DNA of 64,000 bases from Leptospira_A sp046736045 (GTDB lineage Bacteria; Spirochaetota; Leptospiria; Leptospirales; Leptospiraceae): assembly GCF_046736045.1 (NCBI RefSeq), contig NZ_CP177134.1:248001-312000 (forward strand). Reading direction: 5' to 3'. Shown here one piece after another: positions 10,170-19,153 of this stretch. Below the pieces are notes generated by a model. It saw nothing but the letters and a program-made list of their open reading frames with translations, had not been told where the DNA came from and made no database searches. The translations under genes and the position numbers were made by a program. How positions within the stretch are numbered: the stretch's first letter is position 1; the number at the start of each line of letters is the position of its first letter.

Positions 10170-11747
10170 CTAATTTTTACTCATCAAGAGCAGTTCTTGT
10201 GATTGTTTACGGATGGAATGAATATTGTCCTCCAGATCACGGGAAGCTCTTGATATTTCATTGACTTCGGCTTCCAGAGATTGAATTCCTTTACTAGCTT
10301 CCCTCTGACCTTGGATTTGTTCGGTTGTACTGACGGAAATATTGGAAGAGAGTTCATTAATCTCCGAAAGTTCCAATAAAAAATTGTCGATGATACGCTT
10401 TTGTTTATCATACATCTGATTCATCGCAGTGATTTTGTCCAAAGTATGAACAAGTTTGCCTATTTGAGAATTTGTCAGATTACCGGTGCTAGTTGATGCA
10501 TCGGTTGCTTCCCTGATATAAGTTCTGGATTCGGTGACAACCGTGGCAATGATCTTTGCGTTTTTTGCAGTAAAGTCCGCAAGTTTACTCACCTCGGTGG
10601 CTACTACGGCAAAACCCCTTCCCACATCTCCCGCTCTTGCCGCTTCGATAGATGCATTTAACGCAAGTAAGTTTGTTTTGTCTCCTATCTCAGCCATAAT
10701 TTTGTTGATTTCATCCACTTTGTCGAACGAAGAATGAATCGATTCGAGGAACTGACTTGTCTTTTCCGAGACATGAGCTACGTTTTCAGTATCGGATCTG
10801 TTCTCTTCGGCAATTTTCACCAAATCTTTGCTATACTGTGCAATCGTTTCTACGATTGATTTCAATTCTTCGGAATCAGTGGATAATTTTTTCACTTTCC
10901 TATTTTGATCTTCAATCGAATTGGAATTGGAAATAAAGGAACTGGAAAGTTCTTCAATTACTGCGGTGATTTCTTCCAAAGATGCAGCCTGAGACTCAAG
11001 TTTGTTCGATGTATTCGACACGTAATTGCTGAAAGCGCTGATGGAATGTTCCAGTTGTTCCGCCGAATTTTTAACGATGTCACGATTGGCATTGCTCGTA
11101 TCCAGAAGTTTTTTTGCTTCTTCCGCCTTTGCAATACCGATCCGTCCTATCTTATTGAATAAATTCACAAGCATGGATACGATGAACCCTCCTACAAAAA
11201 TAAATATCGGTTTCAATATCTCTGCAAAAAGCCCCATATAATGTGGATCAGCTGATAGTTTGGGATTGCTGCTAAGTCGGATTCCTCCGATTTTTATAGC
11301 AACGATCAATGCAACACTTGTACCTATCGTACCTAACAGGGAAGTAATGAAAACCAAACGCCTGTCTCCCAAAAACCCCGAATAACTTAAAATAAAAAAG
11401 AATATAAAATAAACCACCATATTGGAGAGAGCCGACTTTGCTTCTACATGTCCGAGCATCGAATCAAAAATGAAAGTCAGAGAGAGGATGCTAATATCGA
11501 AAATAACCAAAGACTTATGATACCAGTCAGGAGGTGAACCTTTTCTTTGCCAGAAATAGGAAATCAAACAATAAGTTGCCATTGCAGCAGTTCCCCATAC
11601 ATGGATCTGAAACATCAATGGTGGAAATGAATTTTTGGTACCTGCCAAAGAGAGAGTAAAAAGGATGACTAGTCCGAAACGGATTCGATTGATAATGATT
11701 TTTCCCTTAATCCATAAATCTTCAATCTGTTCTATCTTCGCGTGCAA
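10170..11747 (-). CDS. Methyl-accepting chemotaxis protein with multi-pass membrane sensor
   Basis: The N-terminal roughly 200 residues hold about six hydrophobic segments without a large periplasmic domain. The C-terminal part is a signalling coiled coil with the conserved hairpin tip (GDKTNLLALNASIEAARAG), which binds CheA and CheW. No clear HAMP domain is visible between membrane and signalling regions. The best start is TTG at 11747, preceded by an AGG-rich stretch; no closer ATG fits the first membrane segment. The gene is divergent from the histidine kinase at 11880, sharing a short intergenic control region. Sensing is likely within or at the membrane; the ligand is unknown. Confidence 0.85.
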   Translation of the reverse strand: MHAKIEQIEDLWIKGKIIINRIRFGLVILFTLSLAGTKNSFPPLMFQIHVWGTAAMATYCLISYFWQRKGSPPDWYHKSLVIFDISILSLTFIFDSMLGHVEAKSALSNMVVYFIFFFILSYSGFLGDRRLVFITSLLGTIGTSVALIVAIKIGGIRLSSNPKLSADPHYMGLFAEILKPIFIFVGGFIVSMLVNLFNKIGRIGIAKAEEAKKLLDTSNANRDIVKNSAEQLEHSISAFSNYVSNTSNKLESQAASLEEITAVIEELSSSFISNSNSIEDQNRKVKKLSTDSEELKSIVETIAQYSKDLVKIAEENRSDTENVAHVSEKTSQFLESIHSSFDKVDEINKIMAEIGDKTNLLALNASIEAARAGDVGRGFAVVATEVSKLADFTAKNAKIIATVVTESRTYIREATDASTSTGNLTNSQIGKLVHTLDKITAMNQMYDKQKRIIDNFLLELSEINELSSNISVSTTEQIQGQREASKGIQSLEAEVNEISRASRDLEDNIHSIRKQSQELLLMSKN

Positions 11748-11879
11748 ATTTTACCTACCTTCATATCCCTGGAGGGCGAAAGAAAAATGAATGATAATTG
11801 GATGATTGATTCCCCCGCTTTGCAATCAATAATTTATCATCTGGTTTTTACTTTACGATTCAAATCTAGGATTTATCCT

Positions 11880-13253
11880 ATGCTTTCCCACAAGATCACC
11901 ATGAATTTTTATTTAGATATACGCACCTTATATTTCTGTTATGCCACCATTTGCGGACTGGCCTTCCTTTTACTTTGGACGATGTTCGAAACGAAAAGAA
12001 GATATCATGGTGTTTCCATCTGGCTCATCGGGATTTTATTTCTGACGTTAGGTTCACTTCTTGCGGGGTTAAAAGATTTTATTCCCGGCTACATTTCCTT
12101 TGTAGGTGGGAACGGGTTCATACTTGTAAGTTTTGCTTTGACAACTCATGGGATCGGAAAACTCAAAGAATCAAAACTTCCTTCCTGGCCGGCATATCTG
12201 ATCCTTATCACAGGAATTGTTTGTTTTCTCTTTGCGACAAATGCAAATCTAAGGATCAAGCTGATCTGCTTTTCTTCCTTCGGAATGATCGCAAGTTTCT
12301 GGCAGGCATATGTTTGTTTGAATCCATCCGGAAAAAATTATAACATCACGAGAACGATCGGCGCGGGAATGAGCATTTTATGCCTAACATTCATATTGCG
12401 AATATTCAATTATTACAAACTGACTGAAATAAAGAATGATTATATGCAAATGGGATACTCCCAAGGATTATATTTACTCGTTACAATGGCAGTAATCTTT
12501 TTATTAATTGTTACATTCATACTGCTTGTCAACAAACGTTTGGAAAACGAGCTCATTGATGCAAATGCAATGAAAAACACCTTGTTCTCTGTCATCGGAC
12601 ATGATCTGCGAGGTTCGATCGGAGGTCTCAAAACTTCTTTGGAAATTTTATCGGAAGAATTGAAATCGGACATATTGCCTTCCATGGCGGATGAAGCAAA
12701 CCGTAGTTTTTTGCTTCTGGAAAGCCTTCTTGCTTGGGCGAAAAATCAAAAGCACCAACTTCATTTGCACTACTCGGAAAACAAGTTGGAAGATCTGGTT
12801 TTGGAATCCGTTCGCCAACACGAAAAACAGGCGTTACATAAACATCTTTCGATCAAAAAAGAATTAACCGATGAATCTGTTGTCTGCGATCGCCAAACAG
12901 TCACTACGATTCTAAGAAATCTGATTTCCAACGCGATCAAATTTTCACCGGAAGGAAAAGAAATCAAAATCAAAACCTATAGGGAAAACAATTTCGGAGT
13001 CGTCTCCATCACCAATTGCGGAACAGGACTCAGCGAAACAATCATGCAAAATATAATCTCAGGCAAATCCGTCACTTCGCAAGTTGGCACCTACGGTGAG
13101 TTAGGCACAGGATTCGGGCTTTCCATGTGCCGGGAATTTGCAAATCTAAACAAAGGATCTCTTCGCATTGAAGTCAATGCTTCCACAGGAAATACAATAT
13201 CCATACTATTGCCGAAAAAAGAAGAAGGCCGTTTTGTAAAATTGTCTACCTAA
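11880..13253 (+). CDS. Membrane sensor histidine kinase
   Basis: The N-terminal half has about seven hydrophobic segments beginning near FYLDIRTLYF, a start often seen in multi-pass sensors of diguanylate cyclases and kinases. Then comes a dimerisation/phosphoacceptor helix with FSVIGHDLRGS (His about 241) and an HATPase domain with an N box (RNLISNAIKFSP) and a G box (GTGFGLSMC). No receiver is encoded next to it. The start is uncertain: ATG 11880 has AGGA 8-9 nt upstream and precedes the first membrane segment; ATG 11787 after GGAGGG is also possible. It is divergent from the chemotaxis receptor. Confidence 0.8.
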   Translation: MLSHKITMNFYLDIRTLYFCYATICGLAFLLLWTMFETKRRYHGVSIWLIGILFLTLGSLLAGLKDFIPGYISFVGGNGFILVSFALTTHGIGKLKESKLPSWPAYLILITGIVCFLFATNANLRIKLICFSSFGMIASFWQAYVCLNPSGKNYNITRTIGAGMSILCLTFILRIFNYYKLTEIKNDYMQMGYSQGLYLLVTMAVIFLLIVTFILLVNKRLENELIDANAMKNTLFSVIGHDLRGSIGGLKTSLEILSEELKSDILPSMADEANRSFLLLESLLAWAKNQKHQLHLHYSENKLEDLVLESVRQHEKQALHKHLSIKKELTDESVVCDRQTVTTILRNLISNAIKFSPEGKEIKIKTYRENNFGVVSITNCGTGLSETIMQNIISGKSVTSQVGTYGELGTGFGLSMCREFANLNKGSLRIEVNASTGNTISILLPKKEEGRFVKLST

Positions 13254-13284
13254 CATAATTTCGTTCAAATAAGGAAAAACAAAA

Positions 13285-13584
13285 ATGATCATTCAAATTA
13301 CAAATCGAAAGGATGTTTCGGAAGAAATTTGCGAATGTTGCGATAGCTGGATGGCACACTGGGAAAACAACTACGGCGAAGATACGGAAAATTGTTCTGT
13401 GAATTTTTGCAAGAACAAGGCGGAAGTGGGAGCGCATGTAGGAATTGTTGACGATGAATTTGAAGACATCTACATCATTCCTCTCTGCAAATCACATAAT
13501 AGCAGTGAGGATATCATGATGGTGGAAGACCGTCTGATTCCTGCCTACGAATTGGATGATTGTGACATTGCTCCCGAAGACTGA
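13285..13584 (+). CDS. Small Cys/His-rich protein, possible zinc-binding HNH-like fold
   Basis: The 99-residue acidic protein carries ECCDSW, NCSVNFCKN, GAHVG and IPLCKSHN. These paired Cys/His clusters look like a zinc-binding module and recall small conserved proteins with the GAHV and PLC..HN motifs. The last motif resembles the metal end of HNH nucleases, but no full catalytic set is obvious. AAGGA precedes the ATG. The function is unknown. Confidence 0.65.
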   Translation: MIIQITNRKDVSEEICECCDSWMAHWENNYGEDTENCSVNFCKNKAEVGAHVGIVDDEFEDIYIIPLCKSHNSSEDIMMVEDRLIPAYELDDCDIAPED

Positions 13585-13595
13585 ACCAACACTAG

Positions 13596-13615
13596 CCTAA
13601 TATCAATTAGGTTTT
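13596..13615 (+). terminator. Short hairpin with following T run
   Basis: CCTAAT and ATTAGG form a 6-bp stem with a 4-nt loop, followed by TTTT and later TTTTTT on the plus strand. It sits between the convergent ends of the Cys-rich gene and the HepT-like gene and overlaps the latter's stop. Confidence 0.45.
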
Positions 13616-13911
13616 AGTTCTTTTTTGATTTTGGGAATTTCATGCGCGCAAATCGAATACAACATTTTTTTATCAATGTATTCGTAGGCACGTGCAAGAT
13701 CCTTCGCCCAAAACGAATCTATCTTGTCCCAGGGAACTTTGGCATATTTTGATTTTTCGGAAGCAGGGATTTTCAGAGATTCCTGATGAATCATACTCAA
13801 AAACTGTTCCGCATAATAGGCATCATCGTTGTCATCGGAAAATTCCTGAATTTGGTTTTTAAATATAAAATTTTCCAACTCACCACAAAAGAAAATCAAT
13901 TCGGAAAACAT
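13603..13911 (-). CDS. HepT/DUF86-like HEPN protein with degenerate active-site motif
   Basis: The C-terminal half (VPWDKIDSF ... YEYIDKKMLY ... EIPKIKKEL) follows the pattern of DUF86/HepT proteins, whose consensus is PW..I...RN...H.Y..ID...W.....LP.L. The catalytic R..(4-6)..H pair is not kept: the stretch reads AKDLARAY, with Ala and Arg where Arg and His are expected. HepT proteins are HEPN RNase toxins or substrates of MNT AMPylases, but no MntA-like nucleotidyltransferase lies nearby. AGGCGG precedes the ATG. Likely an inactive or solitary HEPN relative; the assignment is by pattern only. Confidence 0.5.
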   Translation of the reverse strand: MFSELIFFCGELENFIFKNQIQEFSDDNDDAYYAEQFLSMIHQESLKIPASEKSKYAKVPWDKIDSFWAKDLARAYEYIDKKMLYSICAHEIPKIKKELKPN

Positions 13912-14130
13912 AACAGTACCGCCTGCAAAATGAAAAACAAAAACAGGAAATACACCGCTTTCCCATCATCTTTTTCCCAAATTCTTCACCCCTGCCGTAT
14001 CTGCAATCATTCTAAGCACAATATGCTACTATCCCTTCGCCCGGAAAAGTTAAGTTTTATTCGAATTACATTTCCGGATTATCATTGAATCCTTTATGTC
14101 CGCATCATAGAATAGAAAAAGGAAATTTTT

Positions 14131-15156
14131 ATGAACCCCACTCCGAATCATTTTCCAAAAATCGCCATCCTGGGAATGGGTGCGGTCACCATTACCATCG
14201 CAAGAGCACTTACTAAAAATAAAATTCCGTTTACCATTCTTGCGAGAGATGAGTTTCGAAAAAAAGAATTGCAGGATGCGCCGGTTTTGTTTCGTTTCAA
14301 AAACGAAAATCTGGACTCACTTCATTTTTCGGAAAATACATTCACCTTAAAAGAAACAAAAGACAAATTCGATTATATCTTTCTCGGTGCAAAGTCTTCC
14401 AACTTAAGCGAATCCATTCAAAATTCAGCTTCTCTGTTATCTTCCGATGGAAAATTCATACTGATCCAAAACGGAATTCCGGAAGAATCCCTTTCCATTC
14501 CAACTAAACAATTGATAGGTGGTGTTGTCGGATGGAATACTCAAAAACTTCCCGATGGAATCTATTTCCAGTCCAATATAGGTACTTTGGTTTTGGGCGG
14601 AGTAGACGGCACGGTTCCCGAACTTTTTTGGGAAAAAGCACTCTCTCCTTATATCCCGGTGGTACGCACCGACAACCTAATCGGATATAGATGGCATAAA
14701 CTCGGAATCAATTCGGTGATCAACGGAGTATCGGCAAGCTGTCAATTGACTCTCGGTAAACTTATGTTAAATGTATATGGAAGGAAAGTTTCCATGAAAG
14801 TTTTAGGAGAGATCCGTTCCGTAATGGACAAACTGGAAATCAAGGAAGAAGTGGTTCCCGGCTCCGTCTCCGTACAGAAATTAGGCGATGGGAAAGGAGC
14901 TTTGCCCGTAGCAATCCGTCATCTGATTCTCATTATACTGGGAATCAAATACTACAAAATCAGAACTTCAATGGTTCAGGATTTGGACCAAGGTCGCAAA
15001 ACAGAGATTCAAGATTTAAACGGACTCGTCGTCCAACATGCAAAAGCACTCGGTCTGCCTTGTTCCACGAATGAATCGATTTTGAAACGGGTAAAAGAAC
15101 TGGAAGAAGGCAAAACAAAACCGGATCTTCTATTTTTAAAGAATTTGGTTTCTTAA
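14131..15156 (+). CDS. 2-dehydropantoate 2-reductase family protein (PanE/ApbA-like)
   Basis: An N-terminal Rossmann motif (ILGMGAVT) is followed by ILARDEF. FLGAKSSN lies mid-domain, and the C-terminal helical domain carries the family signature YRWHKLGINSVINGVSA, where the Lys and Asn help bind ketopantoate. The length of 341 residues fits the family. The usual activity is NADPH-dependent reduction of ketopantoate in pantothenate synthesis, but the family also covers other 2-oxoacid reductases, so the substrate is not certain. GGAAA lies upstream of the ATG. Confidence 0.8.
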   Translation: MNPTPNHFPKIAILGMGAVTITIARALTKNKIPFTILARDEFRKKELQDAPVLFRFKNENLDSLHFSENTFTLKETKDKFDYIFLGAKSSNLSESIQNSASLLSSDGKFILIQNGIPEESLSIPTKQLIGGVVGWNTQKLPDGIYFQSNIGTLVLGGVDGTVPELFWEKALSPYIPVVRTDNLIGYRWHKLGINSVINGVSASCQLTLGKLMLNVYGRKVSMKVLGEIRSVMDKLEIKEEVVPGSVSVQKLGDGKGALPVAIRHLILIILGIKYYKIRTSMVQDLDQGRKTEIQDLNGLVVQHAKALGLPCSTNESILKRVKELEEGKTKPDLLFLKNLVS

Positions 15157-15161
15157 ATTGT

Positions 15162-15821
15162 TTATTTTCTTTTGCAATTTTCAGGCAGATAATGACTCAA
15201 ATAAGCAACTGTTGCCTTTTTACTTTCTTCTACCATCCAGGGAGTGAAGTCTTCATAGGTCCGATAAGAATGTTTGAGAAGTGAGTCTGCAATCGAAAAC
15301 GCAACCGCAAACACCTGGTCTGCTTCCTTCCAATCGGGAAGAATAAAGCGCTCTTGCAATCCGTCTTTTGCCAGATTGGCAAGTCTCGCATCCAATTCCC
15401 GTCCTACCTGTCTCATCTCGGGATTGCTGACACGATAACCGTAAATCAATCGTGGAAATGCTTTTTCTTTTTTAGTGACTTCAACCGCCACTTCGATAGA
15501 TCTTTCAATATACTCTCTCCATGTAACAAACGTTTCATTTTTGAGAGACACCGATTTTTCAACCAACATATCCGCGTGAAGCAAACGAACACCGTGAAAT
15601 ATAGCTTCCACATTGGGAAAAAAATGATACGCAGAAGGTCTTGGAATCTTTGCCATCTTGCAAATATCAGCGAAGCTGATTTCTTCCGGTGACTTTTCTC
15701 TTAAAAATTCCAATGCAATCGTTAATAATTGAGTACGTCTGTTTCTTCCTTGGCGGCTAGTAAACTTAAAAGGGCGGGAAGCGAGTTCCGGGGATAACGA
15801 TGCGTCGACCAATTTATCCAT
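15162..15821 (-). CDS. TetR family transcriptional regulator
   Basis: The N-terminal third has the TetR helix-turn-helix: RTQLLTIALEFL, then ISFADICKMAKIPRPSAYHFFPNVEAIF, close to the family pattern with a Tyr-His-Phe-Phe recognition end. The C-terminal roughly 150 residues form a helical ligand-binding domain. It lies directly downstream of the ceramidase gene on the same strand, separated by a terminator hairpin. It may sense a lipid or long-chain base and control the ceramidase; that link is inferred from position only. Confidence 0.85.
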   Translation of the reverse strand: MDKLVDASLSPELASRPFKFTSRQGRNRRTQLLTIALEFLREKSPEEISFADICKMAKIPRPSAYHFFPNVEAIFHGVRLLHADMLVEKSVSLKNETFVTWREYIERSIEVAVEVTKKEKAFPRLIYGYRVSNPEMRQVGRELDARLANLAKDGLQERFILPDWKEADQVFAVAFSIADSLLKHSYRTYEDFTPWMVEESKKATVAYLSHYLPENCKRK

Positions 15822-15870
15822 ACGACGAGACTCATTTGGAATCTCATACGGTCAATTCCATTGTGCATAG

Positions 15871-15904
15871 AAAAAAGCTCCTGACCCGTAGCAAGGGCCA
15901 GGAG
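15871..15904 (-). terminator. Rho-independent terminator after the ceramidase gene
   Basis: On the minus strand CTCCTG.CCC and GGG.CAGGAG form a GC-rich stem, followed by C and six T. It lies between the ceramidase stop and the TetR start and should separate the two transcripts. Confidence 0.75.
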
Positions 15905-15921
15905 AAAGTCATTTCCTATTT

Positions 15922-18084
15922 CTATTGTACTAAAAAACTATTAGTGACGCCTTGGTATGCGGAAATGGCACCGGTCCATCCGGATTTCCAATGACCTCTG
16001 TGGCGGATTCTATATGTGCCTGTAGGAAAAGAGGCAGTCTTCCAGGTGACGGTCACTTTCGAATAAGCAATTCCGTCTCTCTGCCATTTGTAAGTGGTGC
16101 TAGGATCCTGATCCCGCACGAAAGTCGCCCAGGAAGATCCGTTCCATTTTTCCACATCAACGAAACTGTTTCTGGTCAGCAGATTGTTTTTGGGATGACC
16201 TCCCCAAAAAACAGCCGTTACAGTAGCACCGCTGGAATAAGAAGGAGCAGTTTGAGTCACTACATCTCCAAAACTTTTAAACAAGGGAATATCATCAAAA
16301 ACTACCCCTGTTTGAAACGTTGCCTGAAAGTTGGTGAGGTCTGCCGGAGTGGGCCCTGCAGATACAGGCGTGCCTTGTCGCAAGGCGATTGCCAGTTTAT
16401 CAAATTCCTGCTCATAACCAAGTAAAGTATTCGGGCCGAATTGTGTGGAAGCACCTTCATACTGTTGGGAGGAATACTCTTCTCTTGTTGTCAGATAGGA
16501 AGTATAAGAATTGGATAGTGCTGCGATCACAGTGTAACCGATTCCATTCAGCTCGTTTGCAACAACGGAACGAAGTCTGCGCCCTGCCATAGTGGAAACT
16601 TCAGCGGGAACTCCCAAGATAGCCAAGTTTCCGATTTTGATAATCTGCAACGGAATGATGGGAGGAGTCCAGGGATTCCCATCCAAACTGGCAACACCAG
16701 TAGGAATGAGAACCGGTTTTTCCGCATGACAGAGTTTATACGATTCGCTAACGGAAGCCGGCCAGAGAATCCCCAACGCACCTCCGAGAAAACCGGAAAG
16801 AAATGCGGATCTTGCATCTTCATTCCAATCCAATGAATCAACCGTAACTCCTTCATCGAAAAAATCCACGGACACTGCATTGTCTTCCACGCTTCCCGCA
16901 GAAAAAGATGCTCCCATTCCGGCAGGGCAAGTAGTAGTTCCTGCCGAACCTACATACAGGTTCGAAAAGTTAACATAACTATGACGAAAGTCAACGGCTC
17001 CGGTCAATTGATTCGAAGCTGTCGAATAAAGAGACTGAGCCTTGTTGAATTGTTTTGTTGCAATGATCTCTTGTCTTTCATAATCATGAACTCCATCGGC
17101 AGGTCCCCAAAGATTTGGAGTCACATCCCCTGCATTCGATTGGGCAAACGCAGCAACGAATGTACTGTCGGCAGTATAATTGGTTCCTTTCGATTTTTCA
17201 AATGTATAGGAAGCAAATCCCTTATTATCACCACCTATCAGTTTGTTTGACGGCCCTACATTCGTAGGATGAACCGCAAACCAGTTTACCATTCCTATTT
17301 CACGTCCATCTGCCGCGACGAGTTTCAATAAGGTCATGGTAGTATCCACATTCGAGGAGTACCAGTTTTTTTCTCCTTGCGGATTTTTGTCATAAGCGAC
17401 AGGAGATCTATTCATGCTAGCGCCCGTTAGCTCTCCTTGATTAACGAAGACTCTCCCCGGAACCAAATTTTGATGCGCCAATTTGATGGAACGGTAGATA
17501 CCATCTACGATCACATCATAGTTTTGTTTGATAAATCCCGAGGTAGTCACGTTATATAAAAAATAATGAGAGTATCCTCCCGGTCCGCTATGTGTATGAG
17601 TTGCCGATAATAAAACATTGGATTCGTTATAATAAGGGGCAAGTTCTGCGTCAGATGCGATCTTGCGGCTGACTCCTTGTTTGACTGCCTGGAAGACCAT
17701 CGCCAAATCCGCACTTACAAATACGACCCTCTTGGACGAATCCCCAATGATAAAGGCACGCGACCAAAGGCGCATATAAAGCCCTTCCGTTTTTTGAGCC
17801 GATTCGGCAAATCCCATCATCCCCACTTCCGCAGCGGGTCCAGTGATGTCATAGATTCCCGACCCAACCAGATAAGGGGAAGATCCCAGGGAAGGAGGAG
17901 TGGCAATTTTTGTGGTACCTCCTCCATTTCCAAAACTCAGGTCTTCGCTTGTGGAAGAAGAACCTGCTTGCGTAAGCCCAAGCAGGTAAGACTGGGAAGC
18001 TTTTTTGTCAGAGCAAGCCAAGACAAAAAAAGCGGCGGTGAGATAAAGTACCCATCGAAGGATGGGTTTTCGTTTTGAATTCAT
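15922..18084 (-). CDS. Neutral/alkaline ceramidase lipoprotein with Thr at the nucleophile position
   Basis: The protein (720 aa) matches neutral ceramidase, which cleaves ceramide to sphingosine and fatty acid outside the cytoplasm. Visible motifs include GIYDITGPAAEVGMMGFA at the start of the domain, the zinc-ligand motif SATHTHSGPGGYSHY, WFAVHPTNVG with a further zinc His, and GGDNKGFASY. The C-terminal part is the Ig-like domain of the family. Where characterised enzymes read G(D/N).SPN with the nucleophilic Ser, this protein reads AGDVTPN, placing Thr322 there. The leader ends VLACSDK, a lipobox, so it should be a surface or periplasmic lipoprotein. ATG 18084 was chosen with GGAG 7 nt upstream. 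Confidence 0.9.
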   Translation of the reverse strand: MNSKRKPILRWVLYLTAAFFVLACSDKKASQSYLLGLTQAGSSSTSEDLSFGNGGGTTKIATPPSLGSSPYLVGSGIYDITGPAAEVGMMGFAESAQKTEGLYMRLWSRAFIIGDSSKRVVFVSADLAMVFQAVKQGVSRKIASDAELAPYYNESNVLLSATHTHSGPGGYSHYFLYNVTTSGFIKQNYDVIVDGIYRSIKLAHQNLVPGRVFVNQGELTGASMNRSPVAYDKNPQGEKNWYSSNVDTTMTLLKLVAADGREIGMVNWFAVHPTNVGPSNKLIGGDNKGFASYTFEKSKGTNYTADSTFVAAFAQSNAGDVTPNLWGPADGVHDYERQEIIATKQFNKAQSLYSTASNQLTGAVDFRHSYVNFSNLYVGSAGTTTCPAGMGASFSAGSVEDNAVSVDFFDEGVTVDSLDWNEDARSAFLSGFLGGALGILWPASVSESYKLCHAEKPVLIPTGVASLDGNPWTPPIIPLQIIKIGNLAILGVPAEVSTMAGRRLRSVVANELNGIGYTVIAALSNSYTSYLTTREEYSSQQYEGASTQFGPNTLLGYEQEFDKLAIALRQGTPVSAGPTPADLTNFQATFQTGVVFDDIPLFKSFGDVVTQTAPSYSSGATVTAVFWGGHPKNNLLTRNSFVDVEKWNGSSWATFVRDQDPSTTYKWQRDGIAYSKVTVTWKTASFPTGTYRIRHRGHWKSGWTGAISAYQGVTNSFLVQ

Positions 18085-18208
18085 ATGCAATCTCCAAATT
18101 TTAATTTCTGAAATGGTTGTTTTCGCATCTTCATCCCACCCAAACCCAACCTGGGACCAAATTAGGGATTAAGTCTAAACGATGGAAAAAATATGGCAAG
18201 AAAAATAA

Positions 18209-18222
18209 CCGACAATTGTCGG
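18209..18222. promoter_or_regulatory. 14-bp perfect palindrome upstream of the ceramidase gene
   Basis: CCGACAATTGTCGG is a perfect palindrome about 125 bp before the ceramidase ATG, with T runs on both sides (GTTTTTT on plus, TTATTTTT on minus). It could be an operator for the nearby TetR protein or a bidirectional terminator; the sequence alone does not decide. Confidence 0.4.
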
Positions 18223-18305
18223 GTTTTTTCTGATCGGTGTTCTACCCAACACCAGGTGGGGGATTTTGCAGAATGGCTCAGATTCATGCACTCAAGCGGG
18301 GCTAA

Positions 18306-18335
18306 ATAAAAAAAGACTTCCTCGGAAGGAAGTCT
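18306..18335 (-). terminator. Rho-independent terminator of the ABC exporter operon
   Basis: AGACTTCC and GGAAGTCT form an 8-bp stem (18314-18335), followed on the minus strand by a run of T (positions 18306-18314). It lies just downstream of the permease stop at 18392. Confidence 0.75.
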
Positions 18336-18391
18336 CTTCAATTTGAATTTTAGGTATTAAAAAAACCAGGAGTGGCTAACACCCCTTACTA

Positions 18392-19153
18392 TTATTTTTT
18401 AAGTTTGTAGCCTGTTTTAAAAATCAACCAAACAAGAGTGATGCAAATACTTAAAAACAAAAACACTGCAGCAAGACTTACATAAATACTTACATCCGCT
18501 ATCTCATAAAAACTATAACGAAATCCGCTCACCAAATAAAGCACCGGATTTAAAAGACAAAGTTTTTGCCAAAATGGAGGCAACATACTTGCCGAATAAA
18601 AACTTCCTCCCAAAAAAACCAAAGGAGTGATGATGAGCATCGGGATGACTTGCAGTTTTTCAAAACTGTCTGCCCAAATTCCGATAATGAATCCGAACAA
18701 ACTGAATGAAACGGATGTCAGAAGCAAAAACAAAATCATAAGCAAAGGGTGAGCGATCTTTAACGGCACGAAAAGCGCTGATGTAGCAAGCATGATCAGT
18801 CCGAGTATCATTGATTTGGTTGCAGCCGCTCCCACAAAACCGATCACTACTTCAACCATAGTGACCGGAGCAGAGAGGATTTCATAGATAGTTCCCGTAA
18901 ACTTCGGAAAATAAATCCCAAAGGATGCATTCCCGATACTTTCGGTTAACAACGATAACATGATAAGTCCCGGAACAATAAAAGATCCGTAAGGAACTCC
19001 GTTGACTTCCTGGATTCGGGAGCCGATTGCAGCACCAAACACAACAAAGTATAAAGATGTGGAGATAACGGGAGATGCAATACTTTGCATCAATGTTCTC
19101 CAGGTTCTGGACATTTCAAAAATATAGATGGATTTGATTGCGTATAGATTCAT
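18392..19153 (-). CDS. ABC-2 type transporter permease
   Basis: The polytopic protein of 253 residues has about six membrane segments and the ABC-2 signature region (PLVFLGGSFYSASMLPPFWQ ... NPVLYLVSGFRY) typical of DrrB/NodJ-type permeases. Its ATG overlaps the stop of the ATPase gene as ATGA, so the two are translated together. It should form a homodimeric exporter with that ATPase. The substrate is unknown; this class moves drugs, polysaccharides or lipids. Confidence 0.9.
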   Translation of the reverse strand: MNLYAIKSIYIFEMSRTWRTLMQSIASPVISTSLYFVVFGAAIGSRIQEVNGVPYGSFIVPGLIMLSLLTESIGNASFGIYFPKFTGTIYEILSAPVTMVEVVIGFVGAAATKSMILGLIMLATSALFVPLKIAHPLLMILFLLLTSVSFSLFGFIIGIWADSFEKLQVIPMLIITPLVFLGGSFYSASMLPPFWQKLCLLNPVLYLVSGFRYSFYEIADVSIYVSLAAVFLFLSICITLVWLIFKTGYKLKK

